DNA of 64,000 nt from Ahrensia kielensis DSM 5890 (GCF_000374465.1 NZ_KB894529.1:310001-374000); one strand, 5' to 3'; shown: positions 47,419 through 57,107, counted from the stretch's first letter. Notes: generated by a model from the sequence alone, not told the origin. A program made the numbers and translations.

Positions 47419-47444
47419 CCGGAGGTAGAAAGTTCTGCCTCCGG
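47419..47444 (+). promoter_or_regulatory. Stem-loop between aztD-like and ZigA-like genes
   Basis: CCGGAGGTAGAA pairs with TTCTGCCTCCGG (one mismatch) around a two-base loop, eight bases after the aztD-like stop. No T run follows. It may be a processing or partial-termination element giving unequal expression of the two zinc genes. Confidence 0.5.
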
Positions 47445-47481
47445 CGACATTAAACATAGTCAACTCAATGTGAGACTAATC

Positions 47482-48708
47482 ATGATTTCCCAATCCAATG
47501 ACGCACGCTTACCCGTTACTGTACTTTCTGGCTTCTTAGGCGCAGGCAAAACAACACTGCTCAACCATGTTCTGAACAACCGCGAAGGACGCCGCGTTGC
47601 TGTTATCGTGAACGATATGAGCGAAGTAAATATTGATGCGGACCTGATACGCGAAGGCGGGGCTAACCTCTCACAGACCGATGAAAAATTGGTCGAAATG
47701 ACCAATGGTTGCATCTGCTGCACATTGCGCGATGACCTTTTGGCAGAAGTAAGACGCTTGGCTGACGAAGACCGGTTTGATTATCTCCTGATCGAATCCA
47801 CGGGCGTATCGGAACCATTACCCGTTGCAGCAACATTTGAATTTCGCGATGATCAAGGCGCAAGCCTTTCTGATGTCGCTAGACTTGATACGATGGTCAC
47901 AGTCGTTGATAGCGTTAACCTGCTCAATGATTATTCAAGCCATGACTTCATTAAAGATCGCGGCGAAAGCCTTGGCGAAGAAGACGACAGAACACTTGTC
48001 GACTTACTTGTGGACCAAATCGAATTTGCCGATGTTGTCATCCTGAACAAGTCGGGCGCTGCCGAACCGCAAAAGCTAGACGCTGCCCGCAAGATCATCA
48101 CGGCTTTGAACCCTGATGCGCGCATTATCGAAACTGATTATGGCGTGGTTAAACAAAACGATATTTTCAATACGGGGCTGTTTGACTTTGATACCGCTCA
48201 TGGGCACCCACTTTGGGCAAAAGAACTTTATGGCTTTGCAGATCATATTCCAGAAACCGAAGAATATGGTGTTTCGTCTTTTGTTTATCGCGCTCGGCGA
48301 CCTTTCGCGCCCCAAGAGGTACACGACATACTCAACGGCCCATTGCCTGGCGTTATTCGCGCTAAAGGGCATTTCTGGATCGCCACGAGACCTGAATGGG
48401 TTGCAGAGTTTTCGCTTGCAGGCGCATTGAGCAGCATTAAGCCTCTGGGCACATGGTGGGCGAGCGTTCCTAGAGAGAGCTGGCCGGAACAGGCATCCGT
48501 TTCCAAATATATTGAAAAACATTGGAGCGACGCTTTCGGCGACAGGCGGCAGGAAATCGTGTTTATCGGTTCTGATATGGATAAGGAAGCCATTGCAGCT
48601 GCGCTCGACAATGCATTGATCGGCAGCGAAACCAAGTTTGAACCCGAACTATGGACCAAGCTTTCTGACCCATTGCCAAATTGGCAACGTGCGCCACAAG
48701 CAGCATAG
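47482..48708 (+). CDS. COG0523 zinc GTPase (ZigA/CobW family metal chaperone)
   Basis: A 408-residue cytosolic GTPase. Walker [10 protein letters not shown] is at 17-25, and the metal site [11 protein letters not shown] has the C-x-C-C motif at 77-80. [15 protein letters not shown], a guanine-specificity VILNKSGAA segment and the C-terminal CobW domain follow. Members beside Zur-regulated genes deliver zinc to client enzymes during starvation (ZigA/ZNG1 type). The start is ATG 47482; an upstream GTG at 47470 is less likely. Probably transcribed with the aztD-like gene. Confidence 0.88.
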   Translation: MISQSNDARLPVTVLSGFLGAGKTTLLNHVLNNREGRRVAVIVNDMSEVNIDADLIREGGANLSQTDEKLVEMTNGCICCTLRDDLLAEVRRLADEDRFDYLLIESTGVSEPLPVAATFEFRDDQGASLSDVARLDTMVTVVDSVNLLNDYSSHDFIKDRGESLGEEDDRTLVDLLVDQIEFADVVILNKSGAAEPQKLDAARKIITALNPDARIIETDYGVVKQNDIFNTGLFDFDTAHGHPLWAKELYGFADHIPETEEYGVSSFVYRARRPFAPQEVHDILNGPLPGVIRAKGHFWIATRPEWVAEFSLAGALSSIKPLGTWWASVPRESWPEQASVSKYIEKHWSDAFGDRRQEIVFIGSDMDKEAIAAALDNALIGSETKFEPELWTKLSDPLPNWQRAPQAA

Positions 48709-48889
48709 TTTTAACCTGAGTCTCTAAGAATGGATATGGCAGTCAATCGGTCGAGGAACCTTTGCAAGGCATCTGGACCAGACTTGCCTGTCCATTCACA
48801 ACAAACGCCTATCGATAAACGGCGACGCTTAAACAGCGAGCATTACATCGCCGCTACTCGGCGAAAGCAATTACTTAAATATTTGGAAA

Positions 48890-48966
48890 TGGTGCACCCG
48901 GGAAGATTCGAACTCCCGACCCCTTGATTCGTAGTCAAGTGCTCTATCCAGCTGAGCTACGGGTGC
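48890..48966 (-). tRNA. tRNA-Arg (anticodon ACG)
   Basis: The minus strand folds as a full cloverleaf: acceptor GCACCCG with CGGGTGC, D-arm GCTC-AGCTGGATA-GAGC, anticodon arm CTTGA-CTACGAA-TCAAG with anticodon ACG, T-arm GGGAG-TTCGAAT-CTTCC, discriminator A and encoded CCA. The ACG anticodon becomes inosine-modified by TadA and reads CGU, CGC and CGA. The 368-base gap between genes (48709-49076) holds nothing else I can identify. Confidence 0.97.
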
Positions 48967-49076
48967 GTGACGCTAATGCACTGCATTGCGACTTGGCGGT
49001 TGGTAGTCCTTCGAAAACCAAAAAGCAAGTGTAGAATTGCAGGTTTTTCACTCTAAACTGAATTTTATCGTACCAA

Positions 49077-50558
49077 TCAGTTTTCCGACGGGTTTAACCC
49101 TGTCATTGTTTCCTTCGCCGCGAACTTATCCCCCAAGATTTGCGGAAGATGAATCTCAAAATGAGTACCAACCGTGCGCCCTTCACGAAGTTTGATTGAA
49201 CCACCATGTGCCGTGATTAACTCATGCGCAATGGCAAGGCCAAGGCCCGTACCGTTGTGGCGCGCAGAACCCTTGAATGCAGAGAACAGATTATCCAACG
49301 CCTTTTGAGGAAGGCCGGGGCCTGTGTCTTCAACATGAATGATGATATTTGCGCCGTCTTTCGTTGCAGATATATCAAGGCGCTTAATGGATGACGGCAT
49401 TTGATCATCACGCATCGCTTGAACGGCGTTACGGCACAGATTGTGAAGCACACGAAACAACTGTTCAGGATCAGCATCCACCTCAAAGGCGCTATCAACA
49501 GCCGATGAAAACTCTAAGCCTTCATCCGCAGCAACACCTAAATGATCACGGACATCTTCAATGACCGATGACAACGCAATGCGTCGGCGCTCTGGGGTCT
49601 GCTCCTGCGCCTTGCCGTAGGAAAGAACATCATTGGTGTAATTAACGGCGCGGTCGAGTGTGCGAACGAGTTTTGGACCAAAGCGTTTCACTGCCGGATC
49701 ATCGCTATCAGCCAGCATATCAGACATGAGCTGGGCCGAGGCCAATATATTGCGCATATCATGATTTATTTTGGAAACCGCCAACCCAAGATCCGCCAAG
49801 CGCTTTTGGCTGCGTAACGTATTCTGCATTTGCCGCTGCATTGAAGTAAGTTCGCGCGCGGCAATCCCCATTTCATCATTGCTGTCTTTAAACTGAGTAA
49901 TGGCATCAGGCGCAGATGGGTTTGCGGCAAACTTTAACATTGACCGCGTTATCGCACGGGCCGGCTTGATCATGATGCGATTGATCGCAAGAAAAACGAG
50001 TAGCGCCGTGAGCACAGATATCAGCAGGGAAATGAGAGCCACATTGCGCGCATAAATCAGCATCGCACCGCGCAGCTTGTCATCCTTGAGAACCATTTCG
50101 ATTATTTGTTCTGAATCGCCAATTTTCCCCACAACCCGCAACGCTTTATCGCCGCCAAAAACCATCGTATCGAACGCATCAACAATTGCATCTATAGGCG
50201 AAAAGCTATCGACATTGACCATGTCATCGACTTGCGGCGGCATTTGAGCAACAACAACAAGCCGTGCAATTCCACCTGTGCGCAAAGCGATTGCTTTTGC
50301 ACCAGTGGCCATCAACACTTCATCTTGTGCTGCTCGCGATAAATCTGCGCTTGTTTCGGTTGAAATCAAAACACTCGCAGCGCCAGCAGTATTCAGGCGC
50401 TCCTTCAGCCATTCAATTCGAAAATTGGCGACTGAAGGCACAAACATCAATATTTCTGCAAACAGCACAAATAAAATCGTAAGCCCCAACAATTTGGATG
50501 AAAGGCTACGCGTGGCGCTTACTTTAATTTTGTTTGTATCGGCTACATCAGCAGACAT
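49077..50558 (-). CDS. Orphan membrane sensor histidine kinase
   Basis: A 493-residue kinase. TM1 (about 22-45), a periplasmic sensor region (about 50-165; no known fold seen), TM2 (about 172-195), a HAMP-like linker, dimerisation helix with the phospho-accepting H266 in KINHDMRNILASAQ, and an ATPase domain with NLCRNAVQAM, VEDTGPGLP and GTGLGLAIAHELI. The H-box with D-M-R-N is of the HisKA type lacking the usual E-L-R. No response regulator gene is next to it. The following gene on this strand is 38 bases away but unrelated. Confidence 0.9.
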   Translation of the reverse strand: MSADVADTNKIKVSATRSLSSKLLGLTILFVLFAEILMFVPSVANFRIEWLKERLNTAGAASVLISTETSADLSRAAQDEVLMATGAKAIALRTGGIARLVVVAQMPPQVDDMVNVDSFSPIDAIVDAFDTMVFGGDKALRVVGKIGDSEQIIEMVLKDDKLRGAMLIYARNVALISLLISVLTALLVFLAINRIMIKPARAITRSMLKFAANPSAPDAITQFKDSNDEMGIAARELTSMQRQMQNTLRSQKRLADLGLAVSKINHDMRNILASAQLMSDMLADSDDPAVKRFGPKLVRTLDRAVNYTNDVLSYGKAQEQTPERRRIALSSVIEDVRDHLGVAADEGLEFSSAVDSAFEVDADPEQLFRVLHNLCRNAVQAMRDDQMPSSIKRLDISATKDGANIIIHVEDTGPGLPQKALDNLFSAFKGSARHNGTGLGLAIAHELITAHGGSIKLREGRTVGTHFEIHLPQILGDKFAAKETMTGLNPSEN

Positions 50559-50596
50559 TGAGGAACCTTCTTTATGTGCCGTTATTCAATTTAAAC

Positions 50597-52024
50597 TTAA
50601 CCAAACATGCGCAAGAAGCCAATGATACGCCGCACGAATGGTTTGCGTGTCATTGGAGCAGAAAACGATGTCGCTGCCCGTTTTGAAATTTCTGTCATTG
50701 TTGGATATGGCGCGATATAGCCACGCAAGTCCTGCACTTTCATCTTTTGCGACACGGCCAAAGAAAAGACATTGATCATCTCACCGGCGCCATGTCCGGC
50801 AATCGATGCGCCCAATATCCGGCCCTTTTTATTCGTAATGATTTTGACAAGACCTTCGGTCTTGCGTTCTGCTTGCGCTCTATCATTTTCAGCATAAGGC
50901 CAACGCAGAATAGTCACATCGCCGTTTCGTTTTCGTGCTGCTTCTTCATTGAGGCCAACATGAGCTAATTCAGGATCAGTATAAGTTGCCCACGGAATAA
51001 TATCGCGGTTCTCTTTGCCAGATAAGCGGAACAAAATAGACTGAACAACAAGCCCAGCATGATAACCTGCAACATGTGTAAACTGGAAACCACCGGCGAC
51101 ATCGCCAATCGCATAGACGCGCTTGTTGGATGTTCGAAGCGCGTTTGACACTTTGATGCCAGTGCGCTCAAACTTAATCCCAGCCTTTTCAAGATCGAGA
51201 CCGTTTATGTTTGCAGCGCGCCCTGTTGCGACCAAAATATGTGAGCCAACAACGTCTTTGGTTCCATCGTCTGTCTCAACTGTCACTTTGACCGTTGTTT
51301 TGGTCTTTTGGGCGACTTCGACAACTTTTGCGCCCTCCATGATTTGAACGCCATCAGCACGGACATTGCGCAAGACCACTTCGGCCAATTCAGGATCGTC
51401 TTTACCAAGTGCTTTGAACCCTTCAATGACGGTCACTTCGCTGCCTAAGCGGCGATGCGCTTGCGCCATCTCAATGCCGATTGGCCCGCCGCCAATGACG
51501 ATTAAATGGGCTGGTCGGCGCGTTTGGTCAAACAGCGTCTCATTGGTCAAATATTCAACTTTATCCAGACCTGGGATTGGCGGCACAAAGGCTGATGATC
51601 CGGTTGCAACAACAAAGCGCCGCGCTTTAATCTCATAGTCTCCGGCGATTACAGTTTCTTTGTCGATAAATTTGCCATGCGCTTCGATAACTTTCACGCC
51701 GAGCGCGGTAAACCGCTCAACAGAATCATTGGGCGCAATGGCGCCGATCACGCTGTGAATGTGATCATGCACTTTTTTAAAGTTAACTTCCGGCTCGACT
51801 GATTTAATGCCGAATTTATCGGCATGACGCATTGTGCTTGCGGCTTTACCAGCTGCAATGATGGCCTTGGAGGGAACGCAGCCATAATTCAGGCAATCGC
51901 CGCCCATTTTGCCGCTTTCAATCAATACGACTGAAACGCCAAAGGCCGCTGCAGCTGCTGCAACAGACAAACCACCTGATCCGCCGCCGATAACACAAAT
52001 ATCTGGTCTGATAACTTCAGTCAT
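50597..52024 (-). CDS. FAD-dependent pyridine nucleotide-disulfide oxidoreductase (MerA/Lpd-like)
   Basis: A 475-residue flavoprotein. FAD motif GGGSGGLSVAAAAA, redox disulfide C44-LNYG-C49 in GGDCLNYGCVPSKA, NAD motif VIGGGPIGIEMA, FAD loop RVYAIGDVAGG and a C-terminal dimerisation domain with HGAGEMI. It is not next to 2-oxoacid dehydrogenase genes and lacks a MerA heavy-metal-associated domain. Pairing with a TVP38 membrane protein gene upstream is common in bacteria and suggests a joint but unknown envelope redox role. Confidence 0.87.
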   Translation of the reverse strand: MTEVIRPDICVIGGGSGGLSVAAAAAAFGVSVVLIESGKMGGDCLNYGCVPSKAIIAAGKAASTMRHADKFGIKSVEPEVNFKKVHDHIHSVIGAIAPNDSVERFTALGVKVIEAHGKFIDKETVIAGDYEIKARRFVVATGSSAFVPPIPGLDKVEYLTNETLFDQTRRPAHLIVIGGGPIGIEMAQAHRRLGSEVTVIEGFKALGKDDPELAEVVLRNVRADGVQIMEGAKVVEVAQKTKTTVKVTVETDDGTKDVVGSHILVATGRAANINGLDLEKAGIKFERTGIKVSNALRTSNKRVYAIGDVAGGFQFTHVAGYHAGLVVQSILFRLSGKENRDIIPWATYTDPELAHVGLNEEAARKRNGDVTILRWPYAENDRAQAERKTEGLVKIITNKKGRILGASIAGHGAGEMINVFSLAVSQKMKVQDLRGYIAPYPTMTEISKRAATSFSAPMTRKPFVRRIIGFLRMFG

Positions 52025-52071
52025 TTTTGTCCCCTTAATGTAGATCTTGCCGCTAAATGTTTATTGAATAC

Positions 52072-52851
52072 TCAATTCCGGCGGCGTAATTTTTTGACGA
52101 TTGTTGGTATGACAGCAACAATTGCGAGTGCTGCAAATGCTAGTGTAATTTCTGTCGTCACCAAATCGGCAACGCTTGCTTCCTGCCCAGATTCTTGTGC
52201 GGCGATCAGTACGCTTTCCACCCCTTGGCCCAAATAAGCATAGGCAAAAACGCCGGGTAAAATACCGATAAAAGTTCCGGCCACATAACTGCGCAGTGGA
52301 ACATTGAACAAAGCAGGCGCGATATTCATAATAAAGAACGGTAATATGGGCGCAATTCTCAAAACGATAAGGTAGCTGAAAGCATTCTTCTCAAAACCAT
52401 CGGCGAGGTTTTTAACTCTGCCGCCAACTTTTTCTTTCAAGAAATCACCAAAAGCCGTTTTAGCCGCAATAAACAGAACGGTTGCACCCAGTGTTGCTGA
52501 AATAGCCACGACGATGCCGCCCACAAGCCAGCCAAACAAAAAGCCGCCAAAAATCGTTAAAATAGAAGCTGCTGGAAATGAAAAAGCTGTTGCAACCGCA
52601 TATAAAGCACCAAATGACAGCAAAGCTCTTACGTAATTGGCTTCGACATAGGCGCTTAGCGCTTCACGTTGTTCTGCTAGAAAACTTAAACTGAAATATT
52701 CATTCAGTCCAAAAGCGTATCCGAGGCCTAACCCGCCTAGAATAACAGCGACAGGCAAATAGCGCTTCCAAGCTGCCGTTTTGGGCTTGGCAATCCCGTC
52801 GCCGCGAACGTCTTCTGCTTTTTGGGTCATAACCATTGATGTATCAGTCAT
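52072..52851 (-). CDS. TVP38/TMEM64 (VTT domain) membrane protein
   Basis: A 259-residue inner-membrane protein with about six hydrophobic segments and the VTT signature FPAASILTIFGGFLFG ... GATVLFIAA and LRIAPILPFFIMNIAPALFNVPLRSYVAGTFIGILPG. VTT/DedA-superfamily proteins are linked to lipid scrambling and membrane homeostasis. It probably forms an operon with the flavoprotein 47 bases downstream. Confidence 0.9.
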   Translation of the reverse strand: MTDTSMVMTQKAEDVRGDGIAKPKTAAWKRYLPVAVILGGLGLGYAFGLNEYFSLSFLAEQREALSAYVEANYVRALLSFGALYAVATAFSFPAASILTIFGGFLFGWLVGGIVVAISATLGATVLFIAAKTAFGDFLKEKVGGRVKNLADGFEKNAFSYLIVLRIAPILPFFIMNIAPALFNVPLRSYVAGTFIGILPGVFAYAYLGQGVESVLIAAQESGQEASVADLVTTEITLAFAALAIVAVIPTIVKKLRRRN

Positions 52852-53049
52852 TTCATCGTTCCCGCAACGTACTTGCGTTCCTGCTGTGCTTTATTGCCAA
52901 TTGGAAATGCGGTTTTTTGTGATCAACAACAACCAACAAACACGTGAAGCGCGCGTTATCGAGCAGGATTCTCTATCTTCTCGTAATAATCGAGAGCGAT
53001 ATCTTGCTTTTTATCATCAATGAATTGACCGCAAATCGATCAGATTGCA

Positions 53050-53078
53050 TTGACAATCGGGTTTTGGTCGATCATAAG
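53050..53078 (+). promoter_or_regulatory. Probable sigma70 promoter of rpmH
   Basis: TTGACA (53050-53055), a 17-base spacer and CATAAG (53073-53078), 117 bases before rpmH. The 343-base gap between the TVP38 gene and rpmH (52852-53194) contains no other gene; no DnaA-box cluster was noticed, so I do not call an origin here. Confidence 0.5.
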
Positions 53079-53194
53079 CCACCAACGATTGGGCTTAAGG
53101 GTCCGGCGGCAGCAAATATTGCGCCTACACCGGTCGATCTAGTCCTTCCAAGTAACAAGATTAGAGGTCATCGCTCAAGTGCGGTGAGATAGAC

Positions 53195-53335
53195 ATGTCA
53201 ACGAAACGTACTTTTCAGCCTTCACGCCTTGTTCGCGCACGCCGTCACGGTTTCCGTTCGCGCATGGCAACAGCAGCTGGCCGCAATGTTTTGGCGCGTC
53301 GTCGCGCTAAAGGCCGTAAAAAGCTTTCTGCGTAA
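53195..53335 (+). CDS. rpmH: Large ribosomal subunit protein bL34
   Basis: A 46-residue highly basic protein with the full L34 pattern: [38 protein letters not shown] and KKLSA. Full family length. First gene of the conserved rpmH-rnpA-yidC block. A GTGAGA ribosome site precedes the ATG. Confidence 0.98.
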   Translation: MSTKRTFQPSRLVRARRHGFRSRMATAAGRNVLARRRAKGRKKLSA

Positions 53336-53367
53336 TTTGTTTTACCGGCTTTGAGCAGCTTTAGGGC

Positions 53368-53772
53368 ATGGCACAATCCGGAAAAACGAAACATAACTTT
53401 CCTCACATGATGCGAAAGCGTGCTGAATTTCTCAGCGCGCGAAATGGCGTACGCGCGACAGCTAGCGCTTTACGCTGCGAAACGCATATCGCTGACGAAA
53501 GCCGCGACCATCCGCGTATCGGCTTCACAGTGACAAAGAAAAATGGCAATGCCGTTAAGCGCAACCGTATCAAACGGCGTATGCGCGGTGCTATTCAAAG
53601 CATCAAGAACCTTAAAATGCGCAACGGCAATGATTATGTGCTTATTGCAAAGCCTAACGCTTTGACTGTGCCATTTGTCACATTGCAGTCAGACATTGCA
53701 GACCTCATACGAAAATCCCACAAGCGGCTCGACACTACCCCAGCTGCCCAAAATGCGAAACCGGACGTGTAA
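53368..53772 (+). CDS. rnpA: Ribonuclease P protein component
   Basis: A 134-residue basic protein that helps RNase P RNA bind pre-tRNA. The signature RNR motif is in NAVKRNRIKRRMRGA (about 60-75). The central IGFTVTKKNGNAVKRN and the C-terminal DYVLIAKP segment are typical. It has 32 bases to rpmH and three to yidC, so the three are cotranscribed. Confidence 0.96.
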   Translation: MAQSGKTKHNFPHMMRKRAEFLSARNGVRATASALRCETHIADESRDHPRIGFTVTKKNGNAVKRNRIKRRMRGAIQSIKNLKMRNGNDYVLIAKPNALTVPFVTLQSDIADLIRKSHKRLDTTPAAQNAKPDV

Positions 53773-53775
53773 ACC

Positions 53776-55617
53776 ATGGATAATAACCGCAACCTCTTTT
53801 TGACTATCGCTCTGTCGGTCGGCATTTTGTCGCTTTGGCAGATTTTTTATGTCAATCCGCGCATCGAAGATCAGCGACAAGCCGAGATCGCGCAGCAGGC
53901 TGCTAATCCACAAACAACACCTTCGAGCACAGCAGCAGGTGACATTCCTGCCGGCAGCGCAACAAGTAACGCCGCATCAAACGGCGATATCCCGCAAGCT
54001 GCATCCGATTCTGCAGCAAATGGCATTGCAGACCGTGCGAGCGTATTGGCAAGCAGCGAACGTGTCGCCATTGATACTGACCTTCTAAAAGGTTCGATCA
54101 ATCTTAAGGGCGCACGCTTTGACGACCTCTCGCTTAAAAATTACCATGTAACGGTTGATAAGAGCTCTCCAATTGTAGACGTGCTTACGCCCGCAGGCGC
54201 TGACCGCGCCTATATTGCTGAATTCGGCTATGCTGGTTTTGATGGCGCACCTGGCCCAAGCACAACTTGGACAGCATCATCAGGCGCGACATTGACATCA
54301 TCGTCTCCGGTTACACTGACGTATGAAGCGCCAAACGGGCTTACATTTAACCGCACAATCGAAATTGATGATCAATACCTATTCACAATTACGGATGCCG
54401 TGGAAAACACTGGCGCGGAAGCTGTTTCAATTCAAAACTACGGTCGCACAACACGTTACTTCAAACCTGACACGGCTCCTATTTTCATTCTTCATGAAGG
54501 TATGGTCGGTGTAACGGGTGAAAAAGGCTTGTTGGAAACAACATTTTCAGAAATGGAAGATGACGGCTCCATCACGCCTGACAAATCGACAGATGGCTGG
54601 CTCGGCATTACCGACAAATATTGGGCAACAGCCCTTATTCCCGGTGGTGGCGGTGCGCAGACACCATTTCAGCCACGTTATTCATATTTCACACAAGGTA
54701 CACCGCGCTATCAGTCTGACTATTTGACCGATGCCATTTCTATTGAGGCAGGCGCCACAACAACTGTTAAAGCCCAGCTTTTTGCAGGCGCTAAAAAAAC
54801 TAGCATCATTGATGCGTATGAAGACAGCCAAGGTATCCGTCAGTTTGAACTGATGATTGACTGGGGCTGGTTCCACTTCATCACGAAACCGCTTTTCACA
54901 TATATCATGAACCCTTTGTATGAGTTGATCGGCAACTTTGGTATCGCCATTCTTCTTACAACGGTCATCGTGAAGGCAGTATTTTTCCCGCTCGCCAGCA
55001 AGTCTTACAAGTCTATGGCACGCATGAAAGTCATGCAGCCGAAAATGGCTGAAATTAAAGAGAAGTACGGCGACGATCGCGAAAAAATGCAAAAAGCGAT
55101 GATGGAACTGTACAAGAAAGAAAAGATCAATCCGGTCGCAGGCTGTTGGCCAATGCTGGTCCAGATTCCTGTTTTCTTTGCGCTCTATAAAGTGATCTAC
55201 ATTACAATCGAAATGCGCCATGCGCCATTCTTTGGCTGGATACAGGATCTATCTGCGCCAGACCCATCAAGCATTTGGGAGCTCTTCGGCCTCATCCCAT
55301 GGGGTGCAGCAGATGTTCTGCCACCATTTGTTATTTTGGGTGTGTGGCCGATCCTTATGGGTATTACAATGTTCGTTCAAATGCAGATGAACCCTGCCCC
55401 ACCGGACCCAACACAGCAGATGATTTTCCGCTGGATGCCGATTGTGTTTACATTCATGCTTTCAACATTCCCTGCCGGTCTTGTGATCTACTGGGCTTGG
55501 AACAACACATTGTCCATTATTCAGCAGGGCTACATTATGAAGAAAAATGGCGCTGAAATCGCTCTAATGGACAATGTTAAAGCTATGTTCGGCAAAGGCA
55601 GCAGTAAGCCAAGTTAA
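53776..55617 (+). CDS. yidC: Membrane protein insertase YidC
   Basis: A 613-residue inner-membrane insertase of the proteobacterial type. TM1 (about 6-24), a low-complexity S/A/T linker (about 38-90), the large periplasmic beta domain (about 100-360) and the conserved five-helix core (WGWFHFITKPLFTYIM, YEKLGNFG-type segment, KSYKSMARMKVMQPKM, PVAGCWPMLVQIPVFFALYKVI and the C-terminal FPAGLVIYWAWNN) follow in order. The hydrophilic groove arginine is expected in the Y-K-S-M-A-R region. Ended by the terminator at 55642-55676. Confidence 0.97.
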   Translation: MDNNRNLFLTIALSVGILSLWQIFYVNPRIEDQRQAEIAQQAANPQTTPSSTAAGDIPAGSATSNAASNGDIPQAASDSAANGIADRASVLASSERVAIDTDLLKGSINLKGARFDDLSLKNYHVTVDKSSPIVDVLTPAGADRAYIAEFGYAGFDGAPGPSTTWTASSGATLTSSSPVTLTYEAPNGLTFNRTIEIDDQYLFTITDAVENTGAEAVSIQNYGRTTRYFKPDTAPIFILHEGMVGVTGEKGLLETTFSEMEDDGSITPDKSTDGWLGITDKYWATALIPGGGGAQTPFQPRYSYFTQGTPRYQSDYLTDAISIEAGATTTVKAQLFAGAKKTSIIDAYEDSQGIRQFELMIDWGWFHFITKPLFTYIMNPLYELIGNFGIAILLTTVIVKAVFFPLASKSYKSMARMKVMQPKMAEIKEKYGDDREKMQKAMMELYKKEKINPVAGCWPMLVQIPVFFALYKVIYITIEMRHAPFFGWIQDLSAPDPSSIWELFGLIPWGAADVLPPFVILGVWPILMGITMFVQMQMNPAPPDPTQQMIFRWMPIVFTFMLSTFPAGLVIYWAWNNTLSIIQQGYIMKKNGAEIALMDNVKAMFGKGSSKPS

Positions 55618-55641
55618 TTGCCTGCCACATCAAACGACATT

Positions 55642-55676
55642 GAAAGGCTGCCATTTTGGCGGCCTTTCTTGTTTTT
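55642..55676 (+). terminator. Intrinsic terminator after yidC
   Basis: GAAAGGC-TGCC / GGCG-GCCTTTC stem with a short TTT-containing loop, followed by TTGTTTTT. It separates rpmH-rnpA-yidC from the acetyltransferase-engB-argB group. Confidence 0.8.
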
Positions 55677-55791
55677 AACATCATTTCATTTTATATGCTG
55701 AGCACAACAGGAGTAAGTGCAGTGAACAAATAAGCTCATATCCGCAATATTTGCGGGAATTTTGAAATCATATCTCAAATGGAGCTTTCTC

Positions 55792-56442
55792 ATGCACGGC
55801 CCTAGCCCTGATACTTTGTACCCACTTGCGGGATATTCCCGCACTTTGTTTCTCAAAAACTTTGTTACCAAGCCCAATATCGACGTTGGCGACTATAGCT
55901 ATTATGACGACCCTGATGGTGGCGAGCGTTTTGAAGAGAAAAATGTGCTGCACCATTATGATTTTTTGGGCGACAAACTCATCATCGGGAAATTCTGCGC
56001 AATAGCTTCTGGAACACGCTTCATCATGAATGGTGCAAACCACGCCATGAGCGGTTTCTCGACCTATCCGTTTAATATTTTCGCCAATGGCTGGGAAGTT
56101 GGTTTTGATCCGAAAGTCTGGAGCGATGCCAGCCGGGGCGACACGGTGATCGGCAATGATGTATGGATCGGTATGGACTGTATGATTATGCCCGGCGTTA
56201 CGATTGGCGATGGAGCAATCATTGCATCCAATTCTGTCGTAACACGTGATATAGCGCCCTATATGATTGTGGGCGGCAATCCTGCAGAAACAATCAAACA
56301 AAGATTTGACAACGAGACCGTTGAAAAACTGACGAATATCGCTTGGTGGAACTGGCCTGCACATAAGATTTCTCAGAATCTCGACGCAATACGTGGCGGC
56401 GACCTTGATCTTTTACTCAAAGCGGCGAAAAGAGAAGCATGA
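55792..56442 (+). CDS. CatB-related (Vat-like) O-acetyltransferase
   Basis: A 216-residue left-handed beta-helix acetyltransferase of the xenobiotic acetyltransferase group (Vat/CatB-like). Visible parts are [34 protein letters not shown] with the catalytic histidine of the family, and hexapeptide turns [36 protein letters not shown]. Chromosomal members are often not resistance determinants, so the substrate is open. The start is ATG 55792 (GGAG seven bases upstream) rather than TTG 55762. The end overlaps engB by four bases (ATGA). Confidence 0.88.
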   Translation: MHGPSPDTLYPLAGYSRTLFLKNFVTKPNIDVGDYSYYDDPDGGERFEEKNVLHHYDFLGDKLIIGKFCAIASGTRFIMNGANHAMSGFSTYPFNIFANGWEVGFDPKVWSDASRGDTVIGNDVWIGMDCMIMPGVTIGDGAIIASNSVVTRDIAPYMIVGGNPAETIKQRFDNETVEKLTNIAWWNWPAHKISQNLDAIRGGDLDLLLKAAKREA

Positions 56443-57107
56443 CCAACGATACAGAACTATCACGCGAAGCCGTTACTGCAGCCCTTAAGGCTCACGGCAA
56501 CTGGGCTTTTGTTAAAGGCGTTCCATCTATGGAATTCTTACCGCCATTGGGACCACCGGAAATCGCATTTGCGGGCCGTTCCAATGTGGGCAAGTCCTCG
56601 CTCATAAATGCTTTAACAGGCAAGAACGGACTTGCGCGTACATCGAACACGCCGGGGCGCACCCAAGAGCTCAACTTTTTCGTGCCAGAAGGTTTTTCTG
56701 GCGCGATGGATAATCTACCGCCTTTGGCAGTTGTCGATATGCCCGGCTATGGATATGCGAAAGCACCGATAGAAATGGTGGAGCGTTGGACTGAATTGGT
56801 GTTCGAATATATGCGCGGGCGCGTTACGCTCAAACGTATCTTTCTGCTCATTGATGCGCGCCACGGCGTAAAGCAAAACGATCTTGATGCCATGAAGCTC
56901 ATGGACAAAGCGGCCATGTCCTATCAAGTGGTGCTCACCAAGACCGACAAGGTCAAAGAGCCAGCCATTCCGCGTATGATCGCCGAGACGCTTGAGAAGA
57001 TCAAAAAAAGCCCTGCGGCTTTTCCTGAAGTCATTGCAACATCTTCGGAAAAATCTCGCGGCATGGATGATTTGCGTGAAGCGATAGCCAAAGCAATCAA
57101 TCCATAG
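56439..57107 (+). CDS. engB: Ribosome biogenesis GTPase EngB (YihA/YsxC)
   Basis: A 222-residue GTPase needed for large-subunit assembly. G1 [11 protein letters not shown]2 region [10 protein letters not shown]3 DMPGYGYA, G4 TKTDK and G5 ATSSE are all present. It overlaps the acetyltransferase stop by four bases and precedes argB by about 60 bases. Confidence 0.95.
   Translation: MTNDTELSREAVTAALKAHGNWAFVKGVPSMEFLPPLGPPEIAFAGRSNVGKSSLINALTGKNGLARTSNTPGRTQELNFFVPEGFSGAMDNLPPLAVVDMPGYGYAKAPIEMVERWTELVFEYMRGRVTLKRIFLLIDARHGVKQNDLDAMKLMDKAAMSYQVVLTKTDKVKEPAIPRMIAETLEKIKKSPAAFPEVIATSSEKSRGMDDLREAIAKAINP

Noticed and set aside
48076-48522. 148-codon frame antisense to the COG0523 GTPase gene
   Set aside because: It is contained in a well-supported gene and has no recognisable domain.
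48730-48927. Open frame of 65 codons ending in a PGRFELPTP-like peptide
   Set aside because: It runs antisense through the tRNA-Arg gene. The C-terminal peptide is the well-known artefact of translating tRNA complement.
52852-53194. Possible replication origin upstream of rpmH
   Set aside because: rpmH-rnpA-yidC lies near oriC in some bacteria, but I saw no cluster of DnaA boxes and no dnaA gene here.
54682-55221. 179-codon frame antisense to yidC
   Set aside because: It lies fully inside yidC, is rich in H, C and F as expected for a shadow frame, and resembles no protein.
55768-56364. 198-codon frame antisense to the acetyltransferase gene
   Set aside because: It is a shadow of the beta-helix gene, with odd composition and no ribosome site.
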